From Stenopsyche tienmushanensis (Eukaryota > Arthropoda > Insecta > Trichoptera > Stenopsychidae), in the NCBI GenBank assembly GCA_008973525.1, contig WACJ01000057.1, positions 1,054,001-1,118,000 of the forward strand: a stretch of 64,000 nt of DNA. Direction: 5' to 3'. This document shows, piece by piece, positions 37,785-48,489 of this stretch. The stretch's first letter is position 1; each line of letters begins with the position of its first letter. Made by a program: the position numbers and the translations under genes. A model generated the notes under the pieces. The model searched no databases. It was not told the DNA's origin and was given only the letters and a program-made list of their open reading frames with translations.

Positions 37785-40700
37785 GAAGCAATACCTCAAA
37801 TCTCTTCAAAATTTCCCTTGATTTTACGATCACCCAAATATCAGATATTCAAAGAGGAATCGCTTCCCGACTGTAATCCCGAATTGGGATCACCGTCATG
37901 CATTCGAAATTAATTACGAATTAACAATGTATCTGAGCACGTCCTCCTATGGAATGATTATCCATTCTTCTCGCAGCGAAATTGTCGAGTCGGAAAATTA
38001 CAGGTAGTCTGCGAAATTAGGAAGTTGCTCCGCGAACCCACCCCTGGCACAACGTCTTAATGGACACATTCCTGCATTTTAATGCCAGTCGCAGCGCCTT
38101 TAATTGCCTCAAATGTATGGGATGAAATCGACGAGGGTGGATGGATGAATCCTCCGCGTCTATGAATGTTCTTCGTTAATTATTTAAGCGTGTGTATCAG
38201 AAGACGTGTTCGCTCCGAGCGAGTTTGTTTTCTTCTATTTTTTGCATCTTGATGTAATGAAACGTTGCGCTATACGTTGGGCAATCTTAATACACAGTAG
38301 CTGTTTTGATTGATGTTTTTTTTTTTTCGTAATCGTTGCTTTTTAATCAATATCTGTCAGTGGCAACCGCCTCACGAATATAAATTGCTATGGAAATAAA
38401 ATTGCTCATGATTTCTTTTTTGGGCACAACTCGCTCCAAATGACGATTTTTTCGATCCATTCCCAAAAACCTGGAGTGGATCTAATGTCGCTTCTTAATC
38501 GCGACTTTCGAAATTTCAAATTACACATGCTGCTGATTTAGGTCTTGATGGCTTGATCGTATTGAAGCGGGGTGACATTGCACCACACTTCTTCTTCTTG
38601 GATTTTTTTTTTAATCAAATCTGCAATATCACTATTATTTAACTCGAATCATGAATTACCTAGTGCAAGGTCGCTCATGTAATAGTTTGGATCTGTTTTT
38701 TTAGTAGGGGGGGAGGGATTACATAACCACTTAACTCACATATTCTAATGTATGCCGAGTAATTAATGGATCGATTAGAAAAAAAACCAGTGCTTGTATA
38801 TACAATTATACGGATCAATATTTCAAAACCATTTTTTTCGGTTGTCATTGGATTGGCGAATGTTTTTATCAGCGCCGGAAGAGGTCACCGCATGTCATGG
38901 CAATATTGCACGCAATGGCGTCCATTTGGAAGATCTTGATCACATTGGGGATATGGGTGACCCCTGAAAAATAAATTGGACAAATTCTTCTACAAAATCC
39001 TTGGAATTCCAATCGGCGGGTATGTCGGCCCATCAAACAGGCCCGAGAGCAGAGTTTAGCAACTCCTTCGGTTGCGAAAGCCCGCTTAGGCCGGGACCTT
39101 GATTCTGAATGCAGTGATGCCAAACGAAGATATGGCATTGGAGTTGCCGTATATTGAACAATAACAAAGTTGACACCTTTCCTCATTTCTCATTTGCATT
39201 ATTCATTATTTTTTTTTGCTCGTATGCTCGTTATACGGAAGCGTGCGACTCGTTAATACACGATCGAATTTATTTTTCCATACATGTTTTTTTGTTGCGT
39301 TGATGAGAGCGCGTCGAAGAAATCTGGAGCTGATGCTGGATGGTAAAAAAATGCAATTACCTGGCGCCTTGCCATTGACTCAGGGCATTAAGATGTTAAT
39401 CTCTGCAGATTGCACAAGACCTTTGAAGATAGATGTAAATATTTTGGAAGCACAGCGAAAATGGCGCGAGTTCTCCTTGGGAGGAGCAATGAAAATTTTA
39501 TTGCGAAAGATTGGACAAACATACAGTATCTTTAATAGACCACAAAGTGCTATTTGGATAAAAAAAAACACGAGCATAACAGCATAAAATAGACTGCCGA
39601 CAAAAGGGTATAAAATGTCAGCCGAGAAGCAATAGTTCCATTTGTCCTCCTTCCATGTCCTTGGTCATCGCGGTGACTTTCACTGCAGAACGAAGACATT
39701 TCCTATGCGATTTATCGTCTGCATACTGACAAGGAAGGTTACCTTGACGTCCCTCTCCGATTTCATTGAAATTCAAATGCATTTTATAGAACGCCATAAA
39801 AAATATCATGCACTTTTGATTTCCGATCAAATGATTTTACATCAGTCAATATCATGTTTCCATTTTAATACATTGTAAAAGTTGCGCATAAATTATTCAT
39901 CCCAGGGAAGACATCTTGTAAAGATTGCTACATAGTGTGTATGTGTGTGTAAGCCGCTTATAGCGGATCTGACACCATAGGGAGAAAAATACCACATCAG
40001 AATCATGCATGCATTTATAAAATAAGGTAGTCCAATATTGTCTGTAATATTAGGCGGTCAATCAATCAAAGCGTTTTCATTTAAAACACATTTATTATGC
40101 TGCACATTAACACACATTCTGCGGGCGTAATTGAGCAACGCTTGCAAGACCAATAAGCTAATTAAATACATTTGGGAAGAGAATAAAATTAGAATAAACT
40201 TTTAATTTTCATGATCATTTTGATGGTGTCAGAAGTGTCATAAAATTTTTGAGCACTTCCCTGATAAGGATGATGTTGGTTATATTGATGTCCTATATAG
40301 TGCCTATTAACTCCTTGCATCTTGTCCTTGTACATTTGCGCTTGGAAAGGATTTATCGTGTATACCTGGCGTTAGTGATTGAACCTCCCAGTTCAACGAC
40401 TAATCATCGTCGTTTTCTTGTCATTTGATATAGCAATGTCTTCTTCGTGCGCCCGTGTTTATGTTGTTGGGACAAACATTCGGATCTCTGCGTGCTCTTC
40501 AAGTTCTCAAAAATAATATTTGCTCTGCGTACGAAGCTGTCGAAAGGCGAATAAGTTCCACCTACGGAGCCGAGATGATTCAGTGGCGTCAATTGTGAAA
40601 ATGGCAAGATCACATCAAATATTTGCAGAAGAGACCGAGTGTGTGTACTCAGAGCTGAAGAACAGATCTGCTCTTCTGTCCTTGCATTATGAATTGTTTA

Positions 40701-43700
40701 CCACTTTCTATTTGTCGAATTGGCTGCCCACGCTCGGGCCTAGCGCCACTGGTCGACCATGAGCGCAGACATAAAATACACACCGGTTCTACAACCGCAC
40801 TTGAGGTCAAGTTGCTATATACGAAAAATCGAATGGTGGAATCTGCCGTATCTTCGGATCGAAAGACATTGCCCTTACCGATCAAGATAGCAATAAAAGC
40901 CCGGCGCAGCGGCGCTACGGCCGTTAGAAAAATGTGGTATCTGCGCTGACATTTTTACGATGTCGGAAGTATTTATACTAACGAAGTGAACGGATCCATT
41001 ATCTGAGATTTCAAAAAGCGTACAAGGCCCCGTTAGATGTATTGAAATGGCCAACTTTGCCCAAAGAAGTAATTAAAAAGCTCCGCGAGAGCTTCGCGCG
41101 GAATACGGAAGCCGCTCGTATTTTATGATTTTTTTTCGCTTCCATAATATATTTTTTTACGATCGTTACCCGGCCTTTATTGGCCTTTTTCGTATACGTC
41201 GACGTGATCCGGAGCGTTTGCGATTTTAGCGCAAACCCGATGGAACTTATTTGCCCGACGTACGGCTCGATTCGGTCATCCCGCCAAGTACGTGTTAAAT
41301 TGACTCCGGTCGATATTGTTTTGCTTTGATAATGGAGGGAAGCGAACGACGCTTTAACTGGAGCTTTCGTGAAAGAAATAACTAACATTATCGCAAACAC
41401 CACTTCCACCTGGAAGTATCCATTTAAGTTTTAACCCGAAGTCCCCTCCGATCCCTGGAGAGCACTCTTTCTTGTTTTGCACACAAAAATTGCCGTCCTG
41501 AAAGTAGCATTTACTCCGACGTCCGATCGTGTACTAGCACGCCCGAAAGAGACGGAGATGCTCTTTACCTTTTATTACAAATTGATGCGAAATTTAATAG
41601 CCATCCTAAGAAACGCTGAAAGAACTCGATAGTCCAATCTCTTAAGCTAAAAGTCGTAATAAGCCAAAAGCGAGAAAATGTCTTCAATTTCATTAAAATA
41701 ACATAAAAGCATTACAACTACCGTATAAATATATAAAAATGACTATGTGTGTATGTATATGTTGTATACGTTCCTATACTATCAATCCGAATGCGTTGAA
41801 ACTTTAAGGAATTATTGTGTGCATACCATCGAAGGTTTTTAAATCGGCACAAATAGTGTTTGTGTGCAGAATTTCAATTGCGAGACGTTTAACGGATGCA
41901 CCATATTGGCGACTACGCACCATACTGCGCACCGATAAACGCACACATTTATCCAGTGCAATATTTCTGCGCGCGAATAGTTAATACTGTCGCCGCACAG
42001 AGCGGAAATGATATAAGCGGGCCAGCGCCCCCGGGCGATTTGATTACTTTCGAGCTTTCCGTTTTATATCCGCGGATTTAGCGCGTAGACCCGGCGAAAT
42101 GTGAAAAAATCATAAAACATTTTTATGTGCGCCGTTAAAAATATTTTTTCCCGTGTTTTCCGGAAATTGAAAATGCGATTCGAAAGTCGATCCGGCTCGC
42201 GTGCATAGTGCGGCCCCTGTCCGGACGTATTGGAATTTTACGGGATAAAAAAGGTCCTATTAACGCCCGGGGCGCTATTAGTTAGTGCGGTACTGATGCG
42301 CCGAGCGCAGCGCGCTCAAGAATCCATTACCGATTTTCACACACGCGCACATGCGCACGCAGCCCGTCGTTACTTATCTATGAAATTAGCGGAAACCGAA
42401 CAAAAAAAAAAAACGGGCTCGAAATCATCGTCGCCGTAATACGCGCTTAATATTAATAAATAACGCGGCGCGGATTATCAAACATCATTAGTGGATAATG
42501 CCTCGTGGCACGAAGGTTTTTCGTCTTGTTGCGAACTGGACGCGAAAAAAATGGCTGATATTGAAAGATGGAGGTCGCAAATCTGCAAATCGCGCCCCGA
42601 AGGCTGCGTTGATTGGTGATTAATGACGATCGATTACAATGTAATTATGATTGAATCGTTTTTACTCGCTCAATATCAAGTTCATCAGTTTTGTAATGGA
42701 TATCTTGCGCGTGGATGCAATGTGTGTCTGTCTGTTCGGGGTGCGCGAGTAGAATTTGCGTGGACACGCGGTAAAAATGAAACGAATTTCCGCTTGAAGT
42801 TTCACTTTTCGTGACGTTCAGTTCAATTTATCCTTTTTATGTTCCTGTTTTTCTTTGTTTTTTTTTTGTTTTCACACGTTGTTCAGATCATTCTTGTATC
42901 TTTATAACAATCAGGACTTCCACATCAGTCTGAATACTTCAATCTCTGCATTATCCTCAATGGGTAACATCACATCGACTTGCGCCAATTCTATTCGCGC
43001 ATCCTGTATGGTCGAAATGTAAATATATTCCATAGTAAATATTATTTTAAATAGAGCATACGGATGTTAATATTGGTTCATATGAATAATTACGAAGGCA
43101 CTATGTCGTTTTTATGCCATTCGAAGATAAATTTGTATCGCCGGATTTTATGCATAATATAAGTCCGGCAGATTTTATTGGGGTCAATCCTTGGATCGGA
43201 CTTTTTGTTTTTTCGCATAATTCATTTAGGCTCGTATCGGTTTTTTTTTATTTTTCAACCCCCCCGATGTCTCCGTATGGGGAAAAATGTTTTCCGCCCG
43301 TTACGGGTGGTTCGCACGACGACCCGAGCCCATTAAGTATTCACAGCGACCTGCCCAAATTTTCTATTCACCCAAATCGATACAGTTTCATTGAAAAAAG
43401 GCAATAAATCCATACCTGATGTGTTTTGCGATACATCGGTGCAACGACCCTATAATGGACGAACACTGCTGTATCAATTGACATATATTTTTTCGATGCA
43501 AATACGATACCGCGTCTAGGGAATGAATCAGTCCGAAATATATTTACATATTTTTCGGTCTCGCGCCAAAGGCGCAGAATGGTGAAAAAAAATTAATAAA
43601 TCAAGCTACGTCCAAAATTTGATTTCGTATCTTCCGTCCCGTAATATATTATATGTCGCAAGTTTTTAGTTTTCGACATTTCCCACTGCGCAAACGTGGG

Positions 43701-43980
43701 TTTAACTTCTTAACTCAGACCGCAAGTCTTCTCATTTGAATAAGTCAATTTGGACGTTGGCTCACGAATAAGAGACCCAGTGTAATGGGTTTAAATTTTG
43801 ACATACATTATTTATTATTAATCCGTAAAGGCGGTATTCTGCTTTTGTCCCGGGATAGAATTAAAGTTGCGGCCCAAAAAGGAACCCATTTGGGACGTGC
43901 GAATCATTTTCCATCGATCAAATTTATTAAACCGGGTTTTGTAACTGTAATATTGTCCCCCGATTAAAATTTGATACTTA
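37785..43980. other. No gene recognised
   Basis: About 6.2 kb of unique sequence. The longest frames are 132 codons (41011-41409 minus) and 123 codons (39216-39587 plus), and neither resembles a known family. A short GT-rich microsatellite lies at 39937-39952. The last part leads into the acceptor of candidate exon A. Confidence 0.55.
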
Positions 43981-44027
43981 ATTACCCATTACTTATTTTA
44001 CTAATGTTTTTCTTTCGTTTGTTACAG

Positions 44028-44063
44028 GTTGGTATAATGCGACCCGCTACACGTACGATAGAA
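44028..44063 (+). CDS. Candidate 36-nt micro-exon A
   Basis: Acceptor: TTACTAATGTTTTTCTTTCG then TTTGTTACAG, with a near-perfect branch-point-like TACTAAT 24-30 nt upstream of the junction. Donor: ATAGAA|GTAAGAG. The enclosed 36 nt are a multiple of three. A second copy with the same acceptor end and donor lies at 52551-52595. Read in phase 0 it gives VGIMRPATRTIE; read with one nucleotide carried from upstream it gives WYNATRYTYDR; the remaining frame has a stop. The exon begins with GT, like the recursive-splice exons known from vertebrates. The host gene was not recognised. The alternative is that both copies are relics of an unknown repeat. Confidence 0.4.
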
Positions 44064-44110
44064 GTAAGAGATCATATCAGGTTTGATTTAAATTGTCCCT
44101 AATCGTGCAA
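44064..44110 (+). promoter_or_regulatory. Donor-proximal sequence conserved between exon A and exon B
   Basis: After the donor, GTAAGAGATCATATCAGGTT and the following TGATTTAAATTGTCC..AATCG.GCAA are almost identical to 52596-52642. This is as well conserved as the candidate exon itself. It could be a shared intronic splicing element. Alternatively the exon could extend in phase 0 through VRDHIRFDLNCP, where the single early difference (CAT/CAC) is synonymous; in copy A that frame then ends in TAA. Confidence 0.4.
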
Positions 44111-44266
44111 AAATAATGAAATCGCCATCTTAAAACGAATTGTGTGAACTATGCCACAAAGTTTCTGTGTTCAACCGGTCCGAATTTCGGACCACTGACA
44201 TACCGTCCATGAATGGATACGCACGCACACTACGAAGCCGATGAAAGCCCAAACCTAAACTATGAG

Positions 44267-45145
44267 TAGGGAATCCAATCCCGAGCCAAAATTTCGATCC
44301 CGGGATTTCGGGATTTCATTAGACAATCTCGGGACCAGTCCCGGGATCCCGGGATTGGGATTTTCAATATTTTAAGAAATTACCTTGATGAATTTGATCA
44401 AAAATTACTAATAAGTCCATTTGTTCAATATAAAAAATCACTTGAAGGCCAAAGAATTTTATTTATTTAAGAAAAGATAAAAATACAATTCAAAAATAGG
44501 TAAATAAAACACTAAAAAATTCAAATATTATTTTTAAAATATGCCCGAAGTAACATTAACATTAAACATTAGTGTTTCGTCATTTAGTCTGGATCTGATT
44601 TTGGAAGTCAGCCCTCATTTTCGTATAACACAATCAATGTGACTGATAAAATCGCAAAAGACACGGACTAAAAATCGCAAAATTCCCGATTTTCCAATTT
44701 CCCGACAAATTATTTATTTCCGTCGCTGCAGATGAATACTTATATACTATAATACTTTGATGTGATTTGTAATTATATTACGGAGGAATACAAAAATTCT
44801 GAACCCCGTATCTATTATATTTCATAACGATATTCCCATTATTCTTCGAGGTGTAGTAAATACATCACCGGTAGGGAAAGGTTAATATAACAATTTGAAA
44901 AACATATATGTACTCTATTTATGTACATATATACATAGATTAGATAGTTACTGCCCCTAGACGTCGCCTAAGTTCGCCAATTAGTAATTACGCCACTGTT
45001 TCCAAGCGTCTAGATTTCGTCGGGAATGTCTCGATTTAGTAGCCTTCATCGTGTTGGTGAGGTGTACGATTTCTGTTAGATAAAAATTTCAATCCCGGGA
45101 TTACGTTTTCTAATCCCGGGATTCTTAAGTACCTAAAACGGATTT
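44267..45145 (+). mobile_element. hAT-like non-autonomous element, copy 1 (longest, 3' end lost)
   Basis: It begins with the terminal sequence TAGGGAATCCAATCCCG, identical to the left end of the intact copy at 56031. It ends in AATCCCGGGATTCTTAAGTA.CTAAAAC, corresponding to a point about 40 bp short of that copy's right end. The internal ~800 bp carries GTAGTAAATACATCACCGGT, TAGGGAAAGGTTAATAT and TTGCCCCTAG-like blocks shared with the other copies. No transposase frame is visible. Multiple ATCCCGGGAT palindromes cluster near both ends. It starts about 200 bp downstream of candidate exon A. Confidence 0.75.
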
Positions 45146-45149
45146 TCTT

Positions 45150-46300
45150 GTGTATCTTATCAAATACACAAGGATTAAATCGGTCATAGGAATTGAAATG
45201 GGCGAATATTTCATATATCCATGGATGCCCAATATTTAGCGTCAATATTTTACGGTACTCCCCGCTCAATATGCAGATTTATTAATTGTATAATTCGCGC
45301 TTAAATTGGATTGTATTGTTTGATTGACGCGTATACTCTCAAATGACGGGAGCTTTGATCGAGAGCTTTCACAACGTCGGCGCGTAAATTCGTAATACAA
45401 ATTAATTGGTGTCGAAACGTAATGAAATCGAATCAACCCCGGCGTTCATCCCCCCAATTAATAAAAAATGTTTTTTTTCGATTGTGGCTTTCAAATTCGC
45501 CCCGGATTCTTCGATCGATTCGGCGCGCTGCATAGCTTAAGGCTGAAAAAAAATCATGAATTTGAAGCCGCACGAAAAAAACCATCCTGTGAATGGAATT
45601 GGAGATAGTTTAATATTTTTCATGCATACCATAAATAAAAGTCTCACGTTACGTGATGTTGCTGTCGATCGTTTCCGAAGAGCTGCGCGGAACTGGACGC
45701 CGGAACCAACAGCTCATGAATAAGACATGGTCACTCCAGTAGGAAATACTCATTTTTACATAATCCCCAGCTCGATGAATTACATTGGAATCCAGAGGAC
45801 GATCTTGCTCTGCGGAATCCACTCATTATTCTATTATACAAGAATAAAAATCAATCCAAACGCGCTAAAAATCCCGCATGCCAAACCCGCTCGGAATTAG
45901 GTCCCGCTAATGAGGCGAGATTAAAATGTATGTATCAAGGATTCTTCGAAATTTTCCTCGACATTATCATGAGGCGGATCGCCATCGGATTAAGAAAACA
46001 GCGGCGTCGCCGATTTCAAAATTTACGACCCGGAATAAAATCGAGTGTGTGTTATCGCAGAGGATCGCCGATCCGTCCGTCGAATAACATCGTTATCGGC
46101 CGTCATATTTCCGATGTAACATCTGGAATAAAATCGAGATGTGTGTCCATGGCACCAGATGTTGCGTGGAAGCATCGGGTTTCTTGGAAAATAGAGCGAC
46201 GAGATGTCGCAAGGATTGCAGCAATACCATGTTCCAGAGTCGTGGCGTAGAAATCGTGAAATTCATAGCAATTCCGTCATAAAATTTGTTTTTCAATCTT
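45150..46300. other. No gene recognised
   Basis: Unique sequence with one 106-codon plus-strand frame (45930-46250) lacking any recognisable domain. No shared repeats. Confidence 0.55.
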
Positions 46301-46302
46301 CT

Positions 46303-46398
46303 TATGCCGTTGATGAGGAATCCCGCATATGTTGCGATGGATGCTGGCGAGTTTGTGCTGTAAAGGCACCCCTATACATCTAAATATAATTTTCAATG
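46303..46398 (+). repeat. REP-A copy 3 (internally deleted)
   Basis: It contains GTTGATGAGGAATCCCGCAT, ATGTTGCG, then after only ~20 bp GTGCTGTAAAGGCACCCCTA and TAAATAT. Like the 12-kb copy it lacks the middle GTCTTGCGTCTCAT block. A REP-B fragment follows about 45 bp later. Confidence 0.75.
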
Positions 46399-46440
46399 CC
46401 GTGCTTTAATTATCAACAGATGATGACACAATAAACATTA

Positions 46441-46482
46441 AAACAGTGTTAAGGTTCATTTATTGATCAACAGATTCGTATA
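46441..46482 (-). repeat. REP-B copy 4 (short fragment)
   Basis: The reverse complement reads GATCAATAAATGAACCTTAA followed by CACTGTT, matching the core of the copies at 9.6, 24.8 and 33.3 kb. Only about 40 bp is retained. Confidence 0.5.
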
Positions 46483-46484
46483 TG

Positions 46485-47690
46485 GATCAGCGAGTGATAA
46501 AGTGGTAAATCAAATACAGGGCGACTTATAAGTTGTTTAGGGGTCGTCTTACTATTTAGCCATCCCTGATTTATACGTTACACTACATTATCTGCGGCCT
46601 TTAATATGAACGTCTGGGATAGGGGACGACATTAAAAGTTTCCCTCGGTTTGCTTATTCCGGCATTTTTGCCAGTAGGGGTAAGTAATCATTAATCAGCA
46701 ATTTCAGTATGGAAAGCAGGAGATTCCCAGGGCGGATGTGAATTTCAAACAATTTTTACGCGTCGCAAAGGAAAACGCCGTCGCCTTTTCCTTCCTCCTC
46801 GTCGTCCTTTATTTATCTGCGTTGCTCCTCGAGCGCGCGACCCGCTTAAAGGAGCTACCCTATATATTAATAAATAAGACGAGGAATAAATCACTGCGCC
46901 TCCCAGGCAGCCTTCTTCGTGATTATTCATATTTTTTGTCGCATCTCCTGACGTCGAAACTTTTTATTGCCGAGAATGCCCCATGCTTGAGTGAAGAATA
47001 GAGTCTTTGTTGGGAAGAGTGTCTAGCGGCGGGTCGGCATAAATCCTGAATGGCGCTCATTGTAATTTATCGCCTGCTTCGTTACATGGCCGCCGCACGC
47101 TTAACTATACATTAATTGTGAATTAACAGAAGCAGTTTCACGGGAACCGGAGTCTACTCGCCAAGACAAATTGAAGTGTATCAGGCGACTGGACCCACTT
47201 GGATATATCACAAGTGCCCATAACCGGCTGGGGCGCCTCGTGCAGGCACTAGGCCAATCCCACCTCAGCTGCTCGTCTCGCTTGCCTCATGCACCATCGA
47301 CGTTCAGCTTATCGATTATGCAAGATCCGTCGATGAAGATCTGACACCCATTGAGCCTCGCATGCTCCAAAACGATTGGCTCAATTGCTTCTCATGAGGC
47401 TTCGTGTTAACCGACGCTTACCCTCTTCGTTTATCTAGCAATGAGCAAAATAATAAATAAACCACCTGCATACACTTCACCCGGTTAAGCCACCGTGCAA
47501 CGTTCATTTTATAAATACACCCGGTTTTCACGCGAAAAGGGTAGCTTTTCACCCTTGACAAATTGCATCAACAGTAACAATGTCTTGCTGAAGATAGACA
47601 TCAAAGATAGATATTATACAGTGCATTTAGATGATCCGATATATGATTTTTAGCCCTTTGATTAGTGAGCTAATTTTAAATTTGCTTAAA
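46485..47690. other. No gene recognised
   Basis: Unique sequence. A donor-like GGG|GTAAGTAAT is present near 46679. Near the end, CCCTTTGATTAGTGAG (47653-47668) is shared with the lead-in to REP-B copy 1 at 9603. Confidence 0.5.
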
Positions 47691-47692
47691 TA

Positions 47693-48129
47693 TTAGGTTG
47701 TCCCATTTCGTTTTCATATTATGAAAAAAATAAACAATAATTTGTAAGCTGTAGTACCAAATGCAAAGCAAAATTTTTTTTGGATGTAGGCCAGGTTTAG
47801 CTACAGTTAAAGCTTCTGTACCCTTGGTCCAAGACCGTTTACGTTGGATATTCTCATAGAGTATCCAAATTTCATCTCCAGTGACAAGTCTCTTCAAAAA
47901 AGGTTGGCTATTATGTCGTTGGAGAAGAAGATCGCTTGTTGAAATACGCTGAAGTTTATTTGAGTCGGTCAGGTCATGAGGAAGCCACACATCTGAACGA
48001 TTGATGTAGCCAAATTTTGTCAGATGATTATGGATTATATTTCGCGAACAGTATATCGCGGGTTTTCTTCAACCATGGCTATGATTAGATCTGTTTTCAT
48101 TTGAGAAAGACCCTTATGGGACAACGTAA
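47693..48129 (-). mobile_element. Mariner family M1 remnant (M1b) with transposase N-terminal half
   Basis: Flanked on the left by TA and TTAGGTTGTCCCAT; the right end reads, in reverse complement, TTACGTTGTCCCATAAGGGT. On the minus strand the transposase starts MKTDLIIAMVEENPRYTVRE, is interrupted, then resumes HNHLTKFGYINRSDVWLPHD with the typical W-V/L-P-H motif. It continues through RLVTGDEIWILYEN, which holds the first catalytic Asp, to PGLHPKKILLCIWY, then jumps to the left end. The second and third catalytic Asp and everything after CIW are deleted. Non-functional, but it preserves the N-terminal half missing from the other M1 copies. Confidence 0.88.
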
Positions 48130-48146
48130 TTTTTGTAATGTAATAA

Positions 48147-48300
48147 GAATATTTATACGTGTATGGGTACCTTTACAGCACGACCATGTCATTGATGGAT
48201 GAGTCTGTAATGAGACGCAAGACACTCTAGTGCAAAAATACTCTTTCTTTATCACTCGAGTCCATTCGCAGCATATGCGGGATTCCTCATCAACGGGATA
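48147..48300 (-). repeat. REP-A copy 4, first unit of a tandem pair
   Basis: The reverse complement runs CCGTTGATGAGGAATCCCGC, ATATGCTGCG, a variable linker, GTGTCTTGCGTCTCATTACA, then CGTGCTGTAAAGGTACCCAT and TATAAATATT. It lies about 20 bp beyond the right end of mariner M1b and is followed in the same orientation by copy 5, with unit starts about 178 bp apart. Confidence 0.8.
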
Positions 48301-48325
48301 ATATGCATCGTTTCGTGATATTTGA

Positions 48326-48486
48326 AAATATTTAGGCGTGTACTTTTACAGCACGATCTTATCATCGATGTACGAGTGTATGATGAGACGCAAGACACTC
48401 TTTCCGTCTCTATCTCCGATTCACAATCTGTACGCTTATATATGTATAGTCCAAACGCATATATGCGTGATTCCTAATCAACGTGC
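48326..48486 (-). repeat. REP-A copy 5, second unit of a tandem pair
   Basis: Same orientation and block order as copy 4. The GCATATGC core has become the palindrome ACGCATATATGCGT, and the terminal block is shortened (GTGCTGTAAAAGTACACGCC then TAAATATT). The spacer ATGCATATTATCCCGTTGAT between the units resembles the left flank of the 18.4-kb copy, so the true monomer probably includes it. Confidence 0.8.
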
Positions 48487-48489
48487 TAG

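Noticed and set aside
39216..39587. 123-codon plus-strand frame with a plausible-looking globular composition
   Set aside because: No motif I can name, no repeat copies, no splice signals at its edges.
44267..45125. ATCCCGGGAT repeats read as a possible operator array or CRISPR-like array
   Set aside because: They belong to the ends of the hAT-like element and recur in its other copies; spacing is irregular and the DNA is eukaryotic.
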